Source of the DNA: Deltaproteobacteria bacterium
GTDB taxonomy: Bacteria; Desulfobacterota; DSM-4660; Desulfatiglandales; HGW-15
Reading direction: 5' to 3'
Length of the DNA: 5,128 nucleotides
NCBI GenBank assembly: GCA_024641835.1
Contig: JAHECH010000384.1
Coordinates: 1 to 5,128, forward strand
This document shows positions 1 through 5,128 of this stretch, one piece after another. The stretch's first letter is position 1. Every line of letters begins with the position of its first letter. Under the pieces are notes generated by a model. The model was not told the origin of the DNA. It searched no databases and saw only the letters and a program-made list of their open reading frames with translations. Both the position numbers and the translations under genes were made by a program.

Positions 1-144
1 GGATCTCTCATGCTTCTTGGCCCTCCCTTCGCTTTCCTCCTCAAGTTCACTGAGCAGGAGCAGGAGGGGTGCTAGTACAAACGCATTTATTGGTTTACCA
101 TTCCTGAGCTCCCTCTCCCCAAGATTGCTGACTATGTCCCACAT
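1..144 (-). pseudogene. Probable fragment of poly(A) polymerase (PcnB-like), 5' part missing, runs off the left edge
   Basis: A minus-strand frame of 48 codons starts at an ATG (144-142) and is open to the window edge. It reads MWDIVSNLGERELRNGKP, then INAFVLAPLLLLL and a charged stretch. From memory this resembles the C-terminal RNA-binding region of bacterial poly(A) polymerases, which have a similar 'L-D-x-R...G-x-P-(V/I)-x-x-A-F-L-x-A-x-L-L' segment. That segment normally lies more than 200 residues into the protein, after the nucleotidyltransferase head. Here the frame is closed by an in-frame TAG at 168-166, no Shine-Dalgarno sequence precedes the ATG, and the inverted-repeat element begins immediately upstream. 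I infer a gene truncated by the repeat or by a rearrangement, with its 3' part outside the window. No nucleotidyltransferase motif is seen in the flank beyond the repeat. The alternatives are a short unrelated gene or a chance open frame. The family call is tentative because only 48 residues are visible. Confidence 0.35.
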
Positions 145-150
145 TTTTTG

Positions 151-423
151 CTGGACACAGGGGTACTAGAAACGCCTGATGGGCCGTGGGGGTCCCTTTC
201 AAAATAGAGAAACGAAGGAAACGCTGCCTGGTGACCAGCTTTAGGTGATGGTTGAGGTGGGCGGAGGGCTTCCCGGGAATAACCATCCGAGGCCATGCAT
301 GGGAATGACTGATAAAACCTCGCCGCCCGCCTTCGCTGCCCCCTTTTTGCATAGTCATTCCCAGTCTCTCTTCGTTTCCTCATTTTGAAAGGGACCCCCA
401 CGACCCACAATCCCTGTCCCCAG
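151..423. repeat. Inverted-repeat element, MITE- or REP-like, with long imperfect terminal arms
   Basis: The arms at 180-217 and 370-407 are reverse complements at 34 of 38 positions. They include a perfect 21-base core at 185-205 and 382-402 (CGTGGGGGTCCCTTTCAAAA and one more base) and a perfect 8-base block, AAACGAAG (210-217), against CTTCGTTT (370-377). A further outer pair, CTGGACACAGGG (151-162) and CCCTGTCCCCAG (412-423), matches at 10 of 12 positions, so the element may reach 151-423. The 152-base interior has no convincing gene: the open frames crossing it are low-complexity and change reading with each arm. The structure suits a non-autonomous mobile repeat. No transposase is present, and no clear target-site duplication could be found. 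The gene-free stretch from 145 to 563 is explained by this element plus the promoter region of the next gene; I see nothing else in 424-472. Confidence 0.7.
300..363. repeat. Inner inverted repeat nested in the larger element
   Basis: TGGGAATGACT (300-310) and AGTCATTCCCA (353-363) are perfect 11-base reverse complements separated by 42 bases. Just to the left are the self-complementary CCATGCATGG (293-302) and TTCCCGGGAA (270-279), and the pair GATGGTT (247-253) / AACCATC (281-287). The GTCATTCCC-type core is reminiscent of dispersed intergenic repeats common in proteobacterial genomes. It may therefore be a separate repeat that landed inside the outer element, or the element's own internal fold. 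Confidence 0.55.
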
Positions 424-472
424 TTCTGGTCAACAGAAATTGTTGCGTATCCTGGGTGCTCCTTTTTCGGCG

Positions 473-501
473 TTGCATGTTGTTTCGGTTGACTCTATAT
501 T
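473..501 (+). promoter_or_regulatory. Putative sigma-70-like promoter for the SYLF-domain gene
   Basis: TATATT at 496-501 matches the -10 consensus at 5 of 6 positions. TTGCAT at 473-478 is a weak -35 (the TTG is kept), and the spacer is exactly 17 bases. Transcription would begin near 508, leaving a leader of about 55 bases before the ATG at 564. The placement is sensible, but it rests on consensus matching alone. Confidence 0.4.
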
Positions 502-548
502 AGATGAAGGGAAACGGTTCAGGCAGCCGAGAAAAACAACCTTTAGAA

Positions 549-555
549 AAGGAGG
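549..555 (+). promoter_or_regulatory. Strong ribosome binding site fixing the SYLF gene start
   Basis: AAGGAGG lies 8 bases before the ATG at 564. The alternative in-frame ATG at 504 would put this site inside the gene and has no comparable Shine-Dalgarno sequence. Starting at 504 would also place 20 charged residues ahead of the signal peptide, so 564 is preferred. Confidence 0.85.
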
Positions 556-563
556 AAAGGAAC

Positions 564-1262
564 ATGGAAAGGATTGCATCAAAGGCTGGATTGGTGGGCC
601 TTATCACAGTTTTCTCTGTATCCATACTCCTTGCGGCTATGACGCCTGTACAGGCAAACGACTACGCTGACGCTCAGGCCCTTGTGGACAAGGCAAAGAT
701 CACTTTCGAAAGCTTCATGCGTGACAAGAACTATCCCTGGCTTCACGAGAACCTGAAGAATGCAAAGGGAGTATTGATCTATCCCCAGATTCTCAAAGCC
801 GGTTTTATCCTGGGGGGATCTGGAGGGACCGGTGTCCTTGTGGTGAGAGATCCTGAGACCAAAGATTGGAGCCAGCCAGCTTTTTACACGCTTGGTTCCG
901 TGACATTTGGGTTCCAGATAGGGGGTGAAGCAGCAAAAGTAGTCATGTTCGTGATGAGTCAGAAGGCGATTGATTCGCTCTTCGCGACTTCGGTGAAGCT
1001 CGGAGGAGACGCTTCCGTTGCCGGAGGTCCATACGGCGCCGGCGAAAAAGCAGATGTGACTGCGGATTTCATGTCTTTCGCCAAGTCCAAGGGTCTTTAC
1101 GCTGGACTCAACCTCGAAGGGTCCATCCTAGATGTAAGGGAGGGTTTGAACAAAGCCTACTACGGGAAAGGGGTGAGACCGCTTGAAATCATCGTGAAAA
1201 AGAAAGTGAGCAACAAGGGAGCTTCTGGGCTTCGTGAAGCGCTGAAGAGGGCAGCAGAGTAA
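564..1262 (+). CDS. Exported SYLF/Ysc84-domain protein (putative lipid-binding)
   Basis: This is a protein of 232 residues. It opens with a Sec signal peptide: R3 and K7, a hydrophobic run at about 8-25, then a likely signal peptidase I cut after VQA (residues 29-31). The predicted location is the periplasm or outside the cell; no lipobox cysteine is seen. The rest, about 35-228, fits one SYLF (Ysc84-like) domain. Recognisable segments are AKGVLIYP (67-74), a glycine-rich GGSGGTGVLVVRD (84-96), FGFQIGGE (115-122), GGDASVAGGPYG (147-158), KGLYAGLNLEGS (176-187) and YYGKGVRP (199-206). In eukaryotes the domain binds phosphoinositides and actin. Bacterial members are usually annotated as lipid-binding, but their true function is largely unknown. 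The start at 564 is set by AAGGAGG at 549-555. The gene stands alone, with its own likely promoter, and converges on iorB with 29 bases between the two stops. The family call is strong; a specific role cannot be given. Confidence 0.9.
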   Translation: MERIASKAGLVGLITVFSVSILLAAMTPVQANDYADAQALVDKAKITFESFMRDKNYPWLHENLKNAKGVLIYPQILKAGFILGGSGGTGVLVVRDPETKDWSQPAFYTLGSVTFGFQIGGEAAKVVMFVMSQKAIDSLFATSVKLGGDASVAGGPYGAGEKADVTADFMSFAKSKGLYAGLNLEGSILDVREGLNKAYYGKGVRPLEIIVKKKVSNKGASGLREALKRAAE

Positions 1263-1291
1263 AGAATCCCTCTCCCTCCACGCTTGAGCCC

Positions 1292-1906
1292 TCAAAGCTC
1301 TCGCACTGCCTCTGCACCTTTGTCAAAGGCTTTTAAGTTCTCTGCAAGCCTGTGGGGCGGAAGGAGTTCCCCTATGGCTGCTTCAAAACTTTGCCCGTCT
1401 ATCGGTAACGTATTCGTGGCAAAGAGCGCCCCAAGCATGGCCATATTGGAAAAGACCGGATCTCCCATCTCGAGGGCAATCTCGGTCGCATTGATCACCC
1501 ATACTTTGCTGCTCAATTCCCTGATCATGGCAATCACTTTGGACACCTCTGGATAAGTGGCATCCCCAGCGATCACGCCCATGGGGAATATCGGCCGGGT
1601 ATTGACGAGCGTCATCACACCGGGGTACCCATATGGTTCCAGAATCCTCAGCGCCTCGACCGGCTCAAGGGCTACGAGCAGATCACATCTCCCTTCTGGA
1701 ATCAGCGGGGAAAATTGATCTCTTGCTGAAATCCGCAAATGGCTCATCACTGCACCTCCGCGCTGTGAGGCTCCATAGGTTTCACCGATGGTGATGACGT
1801 ACCCTCTTTCCACAAGGATCTGACCCAGAATATGGGAGGCAAGAACATTGCCTTGACCTCCGACTCCGCCGATGATCACATTAAAGGGGTCTTTTGCAAG
1901 AGACAT
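1292..1906 (-). CDS. iorB: Indolepyruvate ferredoxin oxidoreductase, beta subunit
   Basis: This 204-residue protein has the usual length for IorB. It is the small partner of IorA in the CoA-dependent oxidative decarboxylation of aryl pyruvates (indolepyruvate, phenylpyruvate, hydroxyphenylpyruvate) to aryl-acetyl-CoA and CO2, with ferredoxin as electron acceptor. The fold is the gamma domain of the pyruvate/2-oxoacid ferredoxin oxidoreductase family. The N-terminal glycine-rich loop GGVGGQGN (13-20) and GETYGASQRGGAV (41-53), the latter a family signature, are both intact. Its ATG directly abuts the iorA stop (TAG at 1909-1907, ATG at 1906-1904). AAGGAGG at 1921-1915, inside the end of iorA, lies 8 bases before the start, so translation is probably coupled. 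It is the last gene of the operon. No U-tract terminator is seen before the convergent SYLF gene. Assignment to iorB rather than another 2-oxoacid oxidoreductase gamma subunit rests mainly on the iorA partner. Confidence 0.92.
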   Translation of the reverse strand: MSLAKDPFNVIIGGVGGQGNVLASHILGQILVERGYVITIGETYGASQRGGAVMSHLRISARDQFSPLIPEGRCDLLVALEPVEALRILEPYGYPGVMTLVNTRPIFPMGVIAGDATYPEVSKVIAMIRELSSKVWVINATEIALEMGDPVFSNMAMLGALFATNTLPIDGQSFEAAIGELLPPHRLAENLKAFDKGAEAVREL

Positions 1907-3817
1907 CTAGGCCACCTCCTTGCTTATCGCAGAAGCAGGGCAAATCTCAGCGCACACTCCGCACCCGGTGCAGATCGCCTCGTCGATGCCCGCTTTCCCT
2001 GTCGCTGTGTCCCAGTAAAGACCTGGACACTTGAAGACCCGCGTGCAAAGACGGTTGCATCCGCAGGCTTCTCCCAGGCAGCGTTCCTGACGGACCTCTA
2101 CCCGGTAGAGCTTTTTTTGTTTTTTGCCCCGCACGAGAGCACACTCCCTCCTAAGGATGAGGACCTTCACCCCTTGTTCGTCTTGAAGGAGTTCCAGCAT
2201 CTTTTCAGTCGTCCCTTGCAAGTCAAAAGGGTCCACGACTTCGGCTTTCGCGCCCAAGGCTTCACAGATCGCCTTGAGATCAAGCACCGGCGCCTCTTTT
2301 CCCGTGGCCGTGCGCCCTGTGCCAGGATGTGGTTGAAAACCTGTCATTGCTGTGGCGCTGTTATCCAGAAGGAGTAGCACGAAGCTGGAAGCGTTGTAGC
2401 GGGCATTGACGAGAGCCGGCATGGCCGCATGATAGAAGGTAGAATCCCCGCACACGGCCAGCACAGGTTGGGAGAGGCCGAATCGCTTAAGCTGGCCGAA
2501 CCCGGCCGCGAGGCCGGCACCGGAACCCATGGCGTGGATGGTCTTCATCTGTGAGAATCCTGACGGCCCCATCCCAAGGCTGTAGCATCCGATGTCTCCA
2601 AGGACAAAGCCCTCCCGTCCGTCCAGGGTCAGCGCCCTCTTGACGGCCCAGTACGTGGCGCGGTGAGGGCAGCCCGCACAGAAGCCCAGAGCCCTCGTGG
2701 GAACAAGCTCTGCCGTCACCTCATGGACCTTCTTTGCGTAGCCTGCAGGTCTGGGCTTGTAGCTCACATTGAGCAAAGCCTGAAGCGCGGAAGTGACGGT
2801 TTCAGGGCCGATCTCTCCCACACTGGGGATTGTTCCTGCCGCCTTTCCAAAAAACCGCTTGAGGCCCACCTCCATGCAATGCTGCGCAAAAAGCTCCTTC
2901 ACATTGTTTTCAAGAAAGGGATCGACCTCCTCCACAAAAAGGACGGCGTCCGCTCGCCCTAAATGCTTGAGGATAAGGCTCCCAGGAAGAGGCCACGTCG
3001 TGGAGAGTTTAAGAATACCCGCTCTATCCTGCACTCCGAGGTTGATAACCGCCTCTAGGGAATACATCCATCCGCTCCCACTGGTGATGAGCAGAAGCTC
3101 CGGTTTTTCAGGGCCTCGGTAGAAATTGTAAGGCGACTGCTCAAACAGGCTGCTGGCACGGCCAAGCTTTTGGTGAAGGCCCTTGTGCATCAGCACGGGA
3201 GGGAAAGCAAGCCGCGGATCTGACGTGTCAAAGCGTGCTTTCGACGCTGACCGGGGCAACTCATCGAGGCGAACATTTCCTCTGGCGTGGGAGACGCGCG
3301 TCACGCTGCGGATCAGGACCGGGAGCCCCAGGTCTTCGGAAAGGGTGAACGCCCATTTTGTCATGTCCTTCGCTTCCTGGAACGTGGCCGGTTCAAAGAG
3401 CGGTAGATCTCCAAGTTTGGCAAAAATGCGGGAGTCTTCCTCGTTGGTCGAAGAAATCCCGCCCGGGTCATCGGCAACGATGATCACGAGGCCTCCCTGG
3501 CAGCCGCTGAGGTTCAGGTTCAGGAGAAAATCGGCAGCCACGTTAAGACCATTCTGCTTCATGGCGCAGAGCCCTCGGAGCCCTGCAAAAGATGCAGCAG
3601 CGGCCACCTCCAGAGCGACCTTCTCATTGACAGACCACTCCACATGAAGAGCCAGAGCATCCGCGGCAGAGGACAGGGACCCTATGATTTCAGACGAAGG
3701 GTTTCCTGGATACGCGGCACAGACCTTGACCCCCGCCTCAAGCGCTCCTCGGGCAATGGCTTCATTTCCCATGAGAAGGGTGGTTTTTCCGGGTGTATCT
3801 CGAGCAATGAGGCTCAT
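1907..3817 (-). CDS. iorA: Indolepyruvate ferredoxin oxidoreductase, alpha subunit
   Basis: This is a 636-residue protein, full length for IorA. It is the catalytic subunit carrying thiamine diphosphate and iron-sulfur clusters. Domains in order: a 2-oxoacid oxidoreductase N-terminal domain (about 12-240, with AAYPGNPSSEI at 34-44), a middle transketolase-C-like region (about 240-350), and a TPP-binding domain (about 375-545) with FCAGCPHR (379-386), GDIGCYSLG (407-415), GDSTFYH (457-463) and DNSATAMTGFQPHPG (485-499). The C-terminal ferredoxin domain (about 575-636) has a normal CxxCxxCxxxCP set at C616, C619, C622 and C626. The preceding cluster is unusual, with five cysteines (C580, C585, C587, C591, C597). 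The start overlaps the stop of the upstream FrhB-like gene (ATGA, 3817-3814), and AAGGAGG (3831-3825) sits 7 bases before it. The physiological direction, aromatic amino acid breakdown or reductive synthesis, cannot be told from the sequence. Cytoplasmic; no signal peptide. Confidence 0.95.
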   Translation of the reverse strand: MSLIARDTPGKTTLLMGNEAIARGALEAGVKVCAAYPGNPSSEIIGSLSSAADALALHVEWSVNEKVALEVAAAASFAGLRGLCAMKQNGLNVAADFLLNLNLSGCQGGLVIIVADDPGGISSTNEEDSRIFAKLGDLPLFEPATFQEAKDMTKWAFTLSEDLGLPVLIRSVTRVSHARGNVRLDELPRSASKARFDTSDPRLAFPPVLMHKGLHQKLGRASSLFEQSPYNFYRGPEKPELLLITSGSGWMYSLEAVINLGVQDRAGILKLSTTWPLPGSLILKHLGRADAVLFVEEVDPFLENNVKELFAQHCMEVGLKRFFGKAAGTIPSVGEIGPETVTSALQALLNVSYKPRPAGYAKKVHEVTAELVPTRALGFCAGCPHRATYWAVKRALTLDGREGFVLGDIGCYSLGMGPSGFSQMKTIHAMGSGAGLAAGFGQLKRFGLSQPVLAVCGDSTFYHAAMPALVNARYNASSFVLLLLDNSATAMTGFQPHPGTGRTATGKEAPVLDLKAICEALGAKAEVVDPFDLQGTTEKMLELLQDEQGVKVLILRRECALVRGKKQKKLYRVEVRQERCLGEACGCNRLCTRVFKCPGLYWDTATGKAGIDEAICTGCGVCAEICPASAISKEVA

Positions 3818-4914
3818 GGAGCTACCTCCTTGAAGATCTTGTCGATCACCTTCTTGGAAAGAGGGAGATCACTTTCCTGCAACTCTTTTAGAGCAGACAA
3901 GGCACGACGCTTTTTGAGGATAGAGGCTTCTTTGAGATGAGCCCATATGTCCTCAGGGTACTTCCGGGTTTCAAGCGCTCCCTTTGCCCCGGCAAGGCGG
4001 ATGAGTTCCTCTCCCTTTGGTGTCCGGACCAGCACTGTGTTCCAGCCCTCCGCCCCTTCTACCGTGCCCACGGAAATATCCGAAAGCTCACCGGTCATAT
4101 CCAGGCACGCCTGGCAGCTCGGCCGGATGAAAGGGCGAACTTCATCCAGCGGAACCCGATGAAGTTCCTCTCCAACCTTGACATGGAGGAGACGCTCCGG
4201 CGGTGGGGTGACGTCCAGTTTGCTTATGGGTCTGTCTCCAAATCGCTCTTTGAGAAATCCCATGAAAGGTTGGTAGTCCAGAGCCCAGGTGCAGAAAACG
4301 CCGACCACGAGATCCACCCTATCCACAGGTGTTCTTTTTTTCTGAGAGGACGCTTTCATCCGGGCGAGGGCGAGAACCTGGCACGGGAGGCCCACGACCC
4401 CGATTCGCTCCTCACCCTCCCAGGGTCCGCGATTGAGGGCTTCAAGCGTGTATCCTGCCACATAGCTCGAGCCTGCGCATGAAACCACTTGTTCTCGACT
4501 CTTTGCGATGCGCCCTTGAGGAAGAAGATCCGTGTTGCGCTCCGTGAGAATGGCAGCCTGAATGATTCCCTCCCCGAGAGCAAGGTCAATCAATGCGGAG
4601 ATCACACCCCCGTTCTGCGCTCTTTCCTTGAACGCCGGGGCGACAGCCCTTGCCATCAACACCTTTCGGACCGGACCCGCTTCGATCTTCTCATAACTTT
4701 TGCCAAAGATGAACTGATGAAGCGTGTCAAGGTCTACCTCCGTCCGGGGGCAGAAAGAGAAGCAGCGTCCCTCGGAGAGGTCGCAATCGTGAAGCTTTAC
4801 GATTCTTCCCTTCCAGGAACATAAATAGGGACACAGAGAGAGGCAGGCACCACAAGCAGCGCACTGACCCCGATCTAGGACTTTGGTTTCCAACGCCTTG
4901 AGGCCTTTATTCAT
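3814..4914 (-). CDS. FrhB-like iron-sulfur flavoprotein (coenzyme F420 hydrogenase/dehydrogenase beta-subunit family), coupled to iorAB
   Basis: From the preferred ATG at 4914 the protein has 366 residues. The N-terminus holds a 4Fe-4S motif, CAACGACLSLCP (C18, C21, C24, C28), then further cysteines at C32, C44, C51 and C55. The FrhB/FdhB-type body follows, with QNGGVISAL (100-108), GLPCQ (175-179), C208, and SCQACLDMTGELSDISVG (266-283, C267 and C270). In this family the body binds FAD and passes electrons between iron-sulfur clusters and a carrier, which is F420 in methanogens. Many bacterial members work with other carriers or are uncharacterised. The 4-base overlap with iorA suggests a partner for IorAB, perhaps linking ferredoxin to another acceptor; this is inference. 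An in-frame ATG at 4977 would add 21 residues, but they are poorly family-like and lack a Shine-Dalgarno sequence. An ATG at 4920 has its GGAG only 2 bases away. The ATG at 4914 has GGAG 8 bases upstream. Confidence 0.85.
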   Translation of the reverse strand: MNKGLKALETKVLDRGQCAACGACLSLCPYLCSWKGRIVKLHDCDLSEGRCFSFCPRTEVDLDTLHQFIFGKSYEKIEAGPVRKVLMARAVAPAFKERAQNGGVISALIDLALGEGIIQAAILTERNTDLLPQGRIAKSREQVVSCAGSSYVAGYTLEALNRGPWEGEERIGVVGLPCQVLALARMKASSQKKRTPVDRVDLVVGVFCTWALDYQPFMGFLKERFGDRPISKLDVTPPPERLLHVKVGEELHRVPLDEVRPFIRPSCQACLDMTGELSDISVGTVEGAEGWNTVLVRTPKGEELIRLAGAKGALETRKYPEDIWAHLKEASILKKRRALSALKELQESDLPLSKKVIDKIFKEVAP

Positions 4915-4922
4915 TGGCATAT

Positions 4923-4926
4923 CTCC
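4923..4926 (-). promoter_or_regulatory. Ribosome binding site deciding the FrhB-like gene start
   Basis: On the minus strand, GGAG (4926-4923) lies 8 bases before the ATG at 4914 and only 2 bases before the in-frame ATG at 4920, which favours 4914. A stronger AGGAGG at 4951-4946 stands 2 bases before an out-of-frame ATG at 4943. That ATG opens a 10-codon frame (MEINNVEICQ) whose TGA overlaps the 4914 start as ATGA. Confidence 0.6.
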
Positions 4927-4990
4927 ACATTGTTTATCTCCATCCCCTCCTGTCCTTGACCCTCGCGCCGCTAGCATGATAGACAGAATA

Positions 4991-5128
4991 TCAATTCAGG
5001 AAAATCGTGCCGCCCTGAGGGTTGTCGAGGGCAAGAAGCAACAGGAGATACCGCTTCAGATTCTTCGTGATGAGAAACTCGTCTTTCACCTTGCGATGAC
5101 CGCCTTCTCCAAGCTGCCGGGCATATTC
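4991..5128 (-). CDS. C-terminal end of a probable family-4 glycosyltransferase (TreT/trehalose synthase-like), partial
   Basis: The last 45 codons of a minus-strand gene are visible, ending in TGA at 4993-4991; the rest lies beyond the right edge. The segment GGHRKVKDEFLITKNLKRYL matches the closing pattern I know from GT-B glycosyltransferases of the trehalose synthase (TreT) type, 'G-x-E-x-V-(R/K)-x-x-F-L-x-T-(R/K)-x-L-x-x-Y-L'. There the final helix crosses back onto the N-terminal Rossmann domain. Such enzymes transfer glucose from a nucleotide sugar, for example to make trehalose. The final residues after the helix (LDNPQGGTIFLN) look like a loose tail. The gene runs in the same direction as the FrhB-iorAB genes, 76 bases ahead of the preferred FrhB start, so read-through is possible but a functional link is not evident. 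The family call is moderate; substrate specificity cannot be judged from this piece. Confidence 0.55.
   Translation of the reverse strand, partial: EYARQLGEGGHRKVKDEFLITKNLKRYLLLLLALDNPQGGTIFLN

Noticed and set aside
95..410. Two overlapping minus-strand frames of 87 and 92 codons across the inverted-repeat element
   Set aside because: They are built from the repeat arms, have no ribosome binding site, show no recognisable domain, and end at arbitrary points relative to the element.
1282..1298. GCTTGAG / CTCAAAGC hairpin between the convergent SYLF and iorB genes, as a possible terminator
   Set aside because: The loop would be only 2 bases, the stem has a bulge, it overlaps the iorB stop codon, and no U-run follows on either strand.
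1832..2377. 181-codon plus-strand frame opposite iorA and iorB
   Set aside because: It is the antisense shadow of two well-supported genes, straddles their junction, and shows no family pattern of its own.
3937..4482. 181-codon plus-strand frame opposite the FrhB-like gene
   Set aside because: It is antisense to conserved coding sequence with clear cysteine motifs, and has no ribosome binding site or recognisable domain.
4915..4977. Extended N-terminus of the FrhB-like protein from the ATG at 4977
   Set aside because: The extra 21 residues are poorly conserved in character, no Shine-Dalgarno sequence precedes 4977, and the ATG at 4914 has a well-spaced GGAG.
4915..4990. Promoter for the FrhB-iorAB operon in the gap after the glycosyltransferase
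   Set aside because: TTGATA is present on the minus strand, but no acceptable -10 lies 16-18 bases downstream and the following sequence is GC-rich. Transcription may come from upstream of the window.

Overview
The window reads like the chromosome of an anaerobic bacterium. My best guess is a sulfate-reducing or syntrophic member of Desulfobacterota (the old Deltaproteobacteria). This rests on an iorAB pair, an FrhB-type iron-sulfur/flavin protein fused to that pair by overlapping reading frames, strong AAGGAGG ribosome binding sites and moderately high GC. It is an inference from gene content, with no phylogenetic marker behind it.

Left part (1-563). The first ~145 bases carry a minus-strand reading frame open to the window edge. 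Its residues resemble the C-terminal region of poly(A) polymerase (PcnB), but the frame lacks the first half of that protein, so I read it as a probable truncated gene. Next to it, at about 151-423, is a non-coding inverted-repeat element. Its outer arms (180-217 and 370-407) match at 34 of 38 positions, and a perfect 11-bp inverted pair (300-310 / 353-363) is nested inside. It looks like a MITE- or REP-type mobile repeat. A plausible sigma-70-like promoter follows at 473-501.

Middle (564-1262, plus strand). One gene encodes an exported SYLF/Ysc84-domain protein of 232 residues with a clear signal peptide. It converges on the minus-strand operon with only 29 bases between the two stop codons.

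Right part (1292-5128, minus strand). Transcription runs leftward. At the right edge is the last 45 codons of a probable family-4 glycosyltransferase (TreT-like). After a 76-base gap come an FrhB-like iron-sulfur flavoprotein, iorA and iorB. The FrhB-like gene overlaps iorA by 4 bases (ATGA), and the iorA stop directly abuts the iorB start. The three genes therefore look translationally coupled and are expected to work together. IorAB would oxidatively decarboxylate aryl pyruvates such as indolepyruvate from aromatic amino acid transamination (or run in reverse to make them), passing electrons to ferredoxin. The FrhB-like protein is a candidate partner that moves electrons between ferredoxin or IorA clusters and a flavin or other carrier. 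This coupled three-gene unit, together with the repeat element beside a broken gene, is the most interesting content of the window. I see no CRISPR array, tRNA, rRNA or phage gene.
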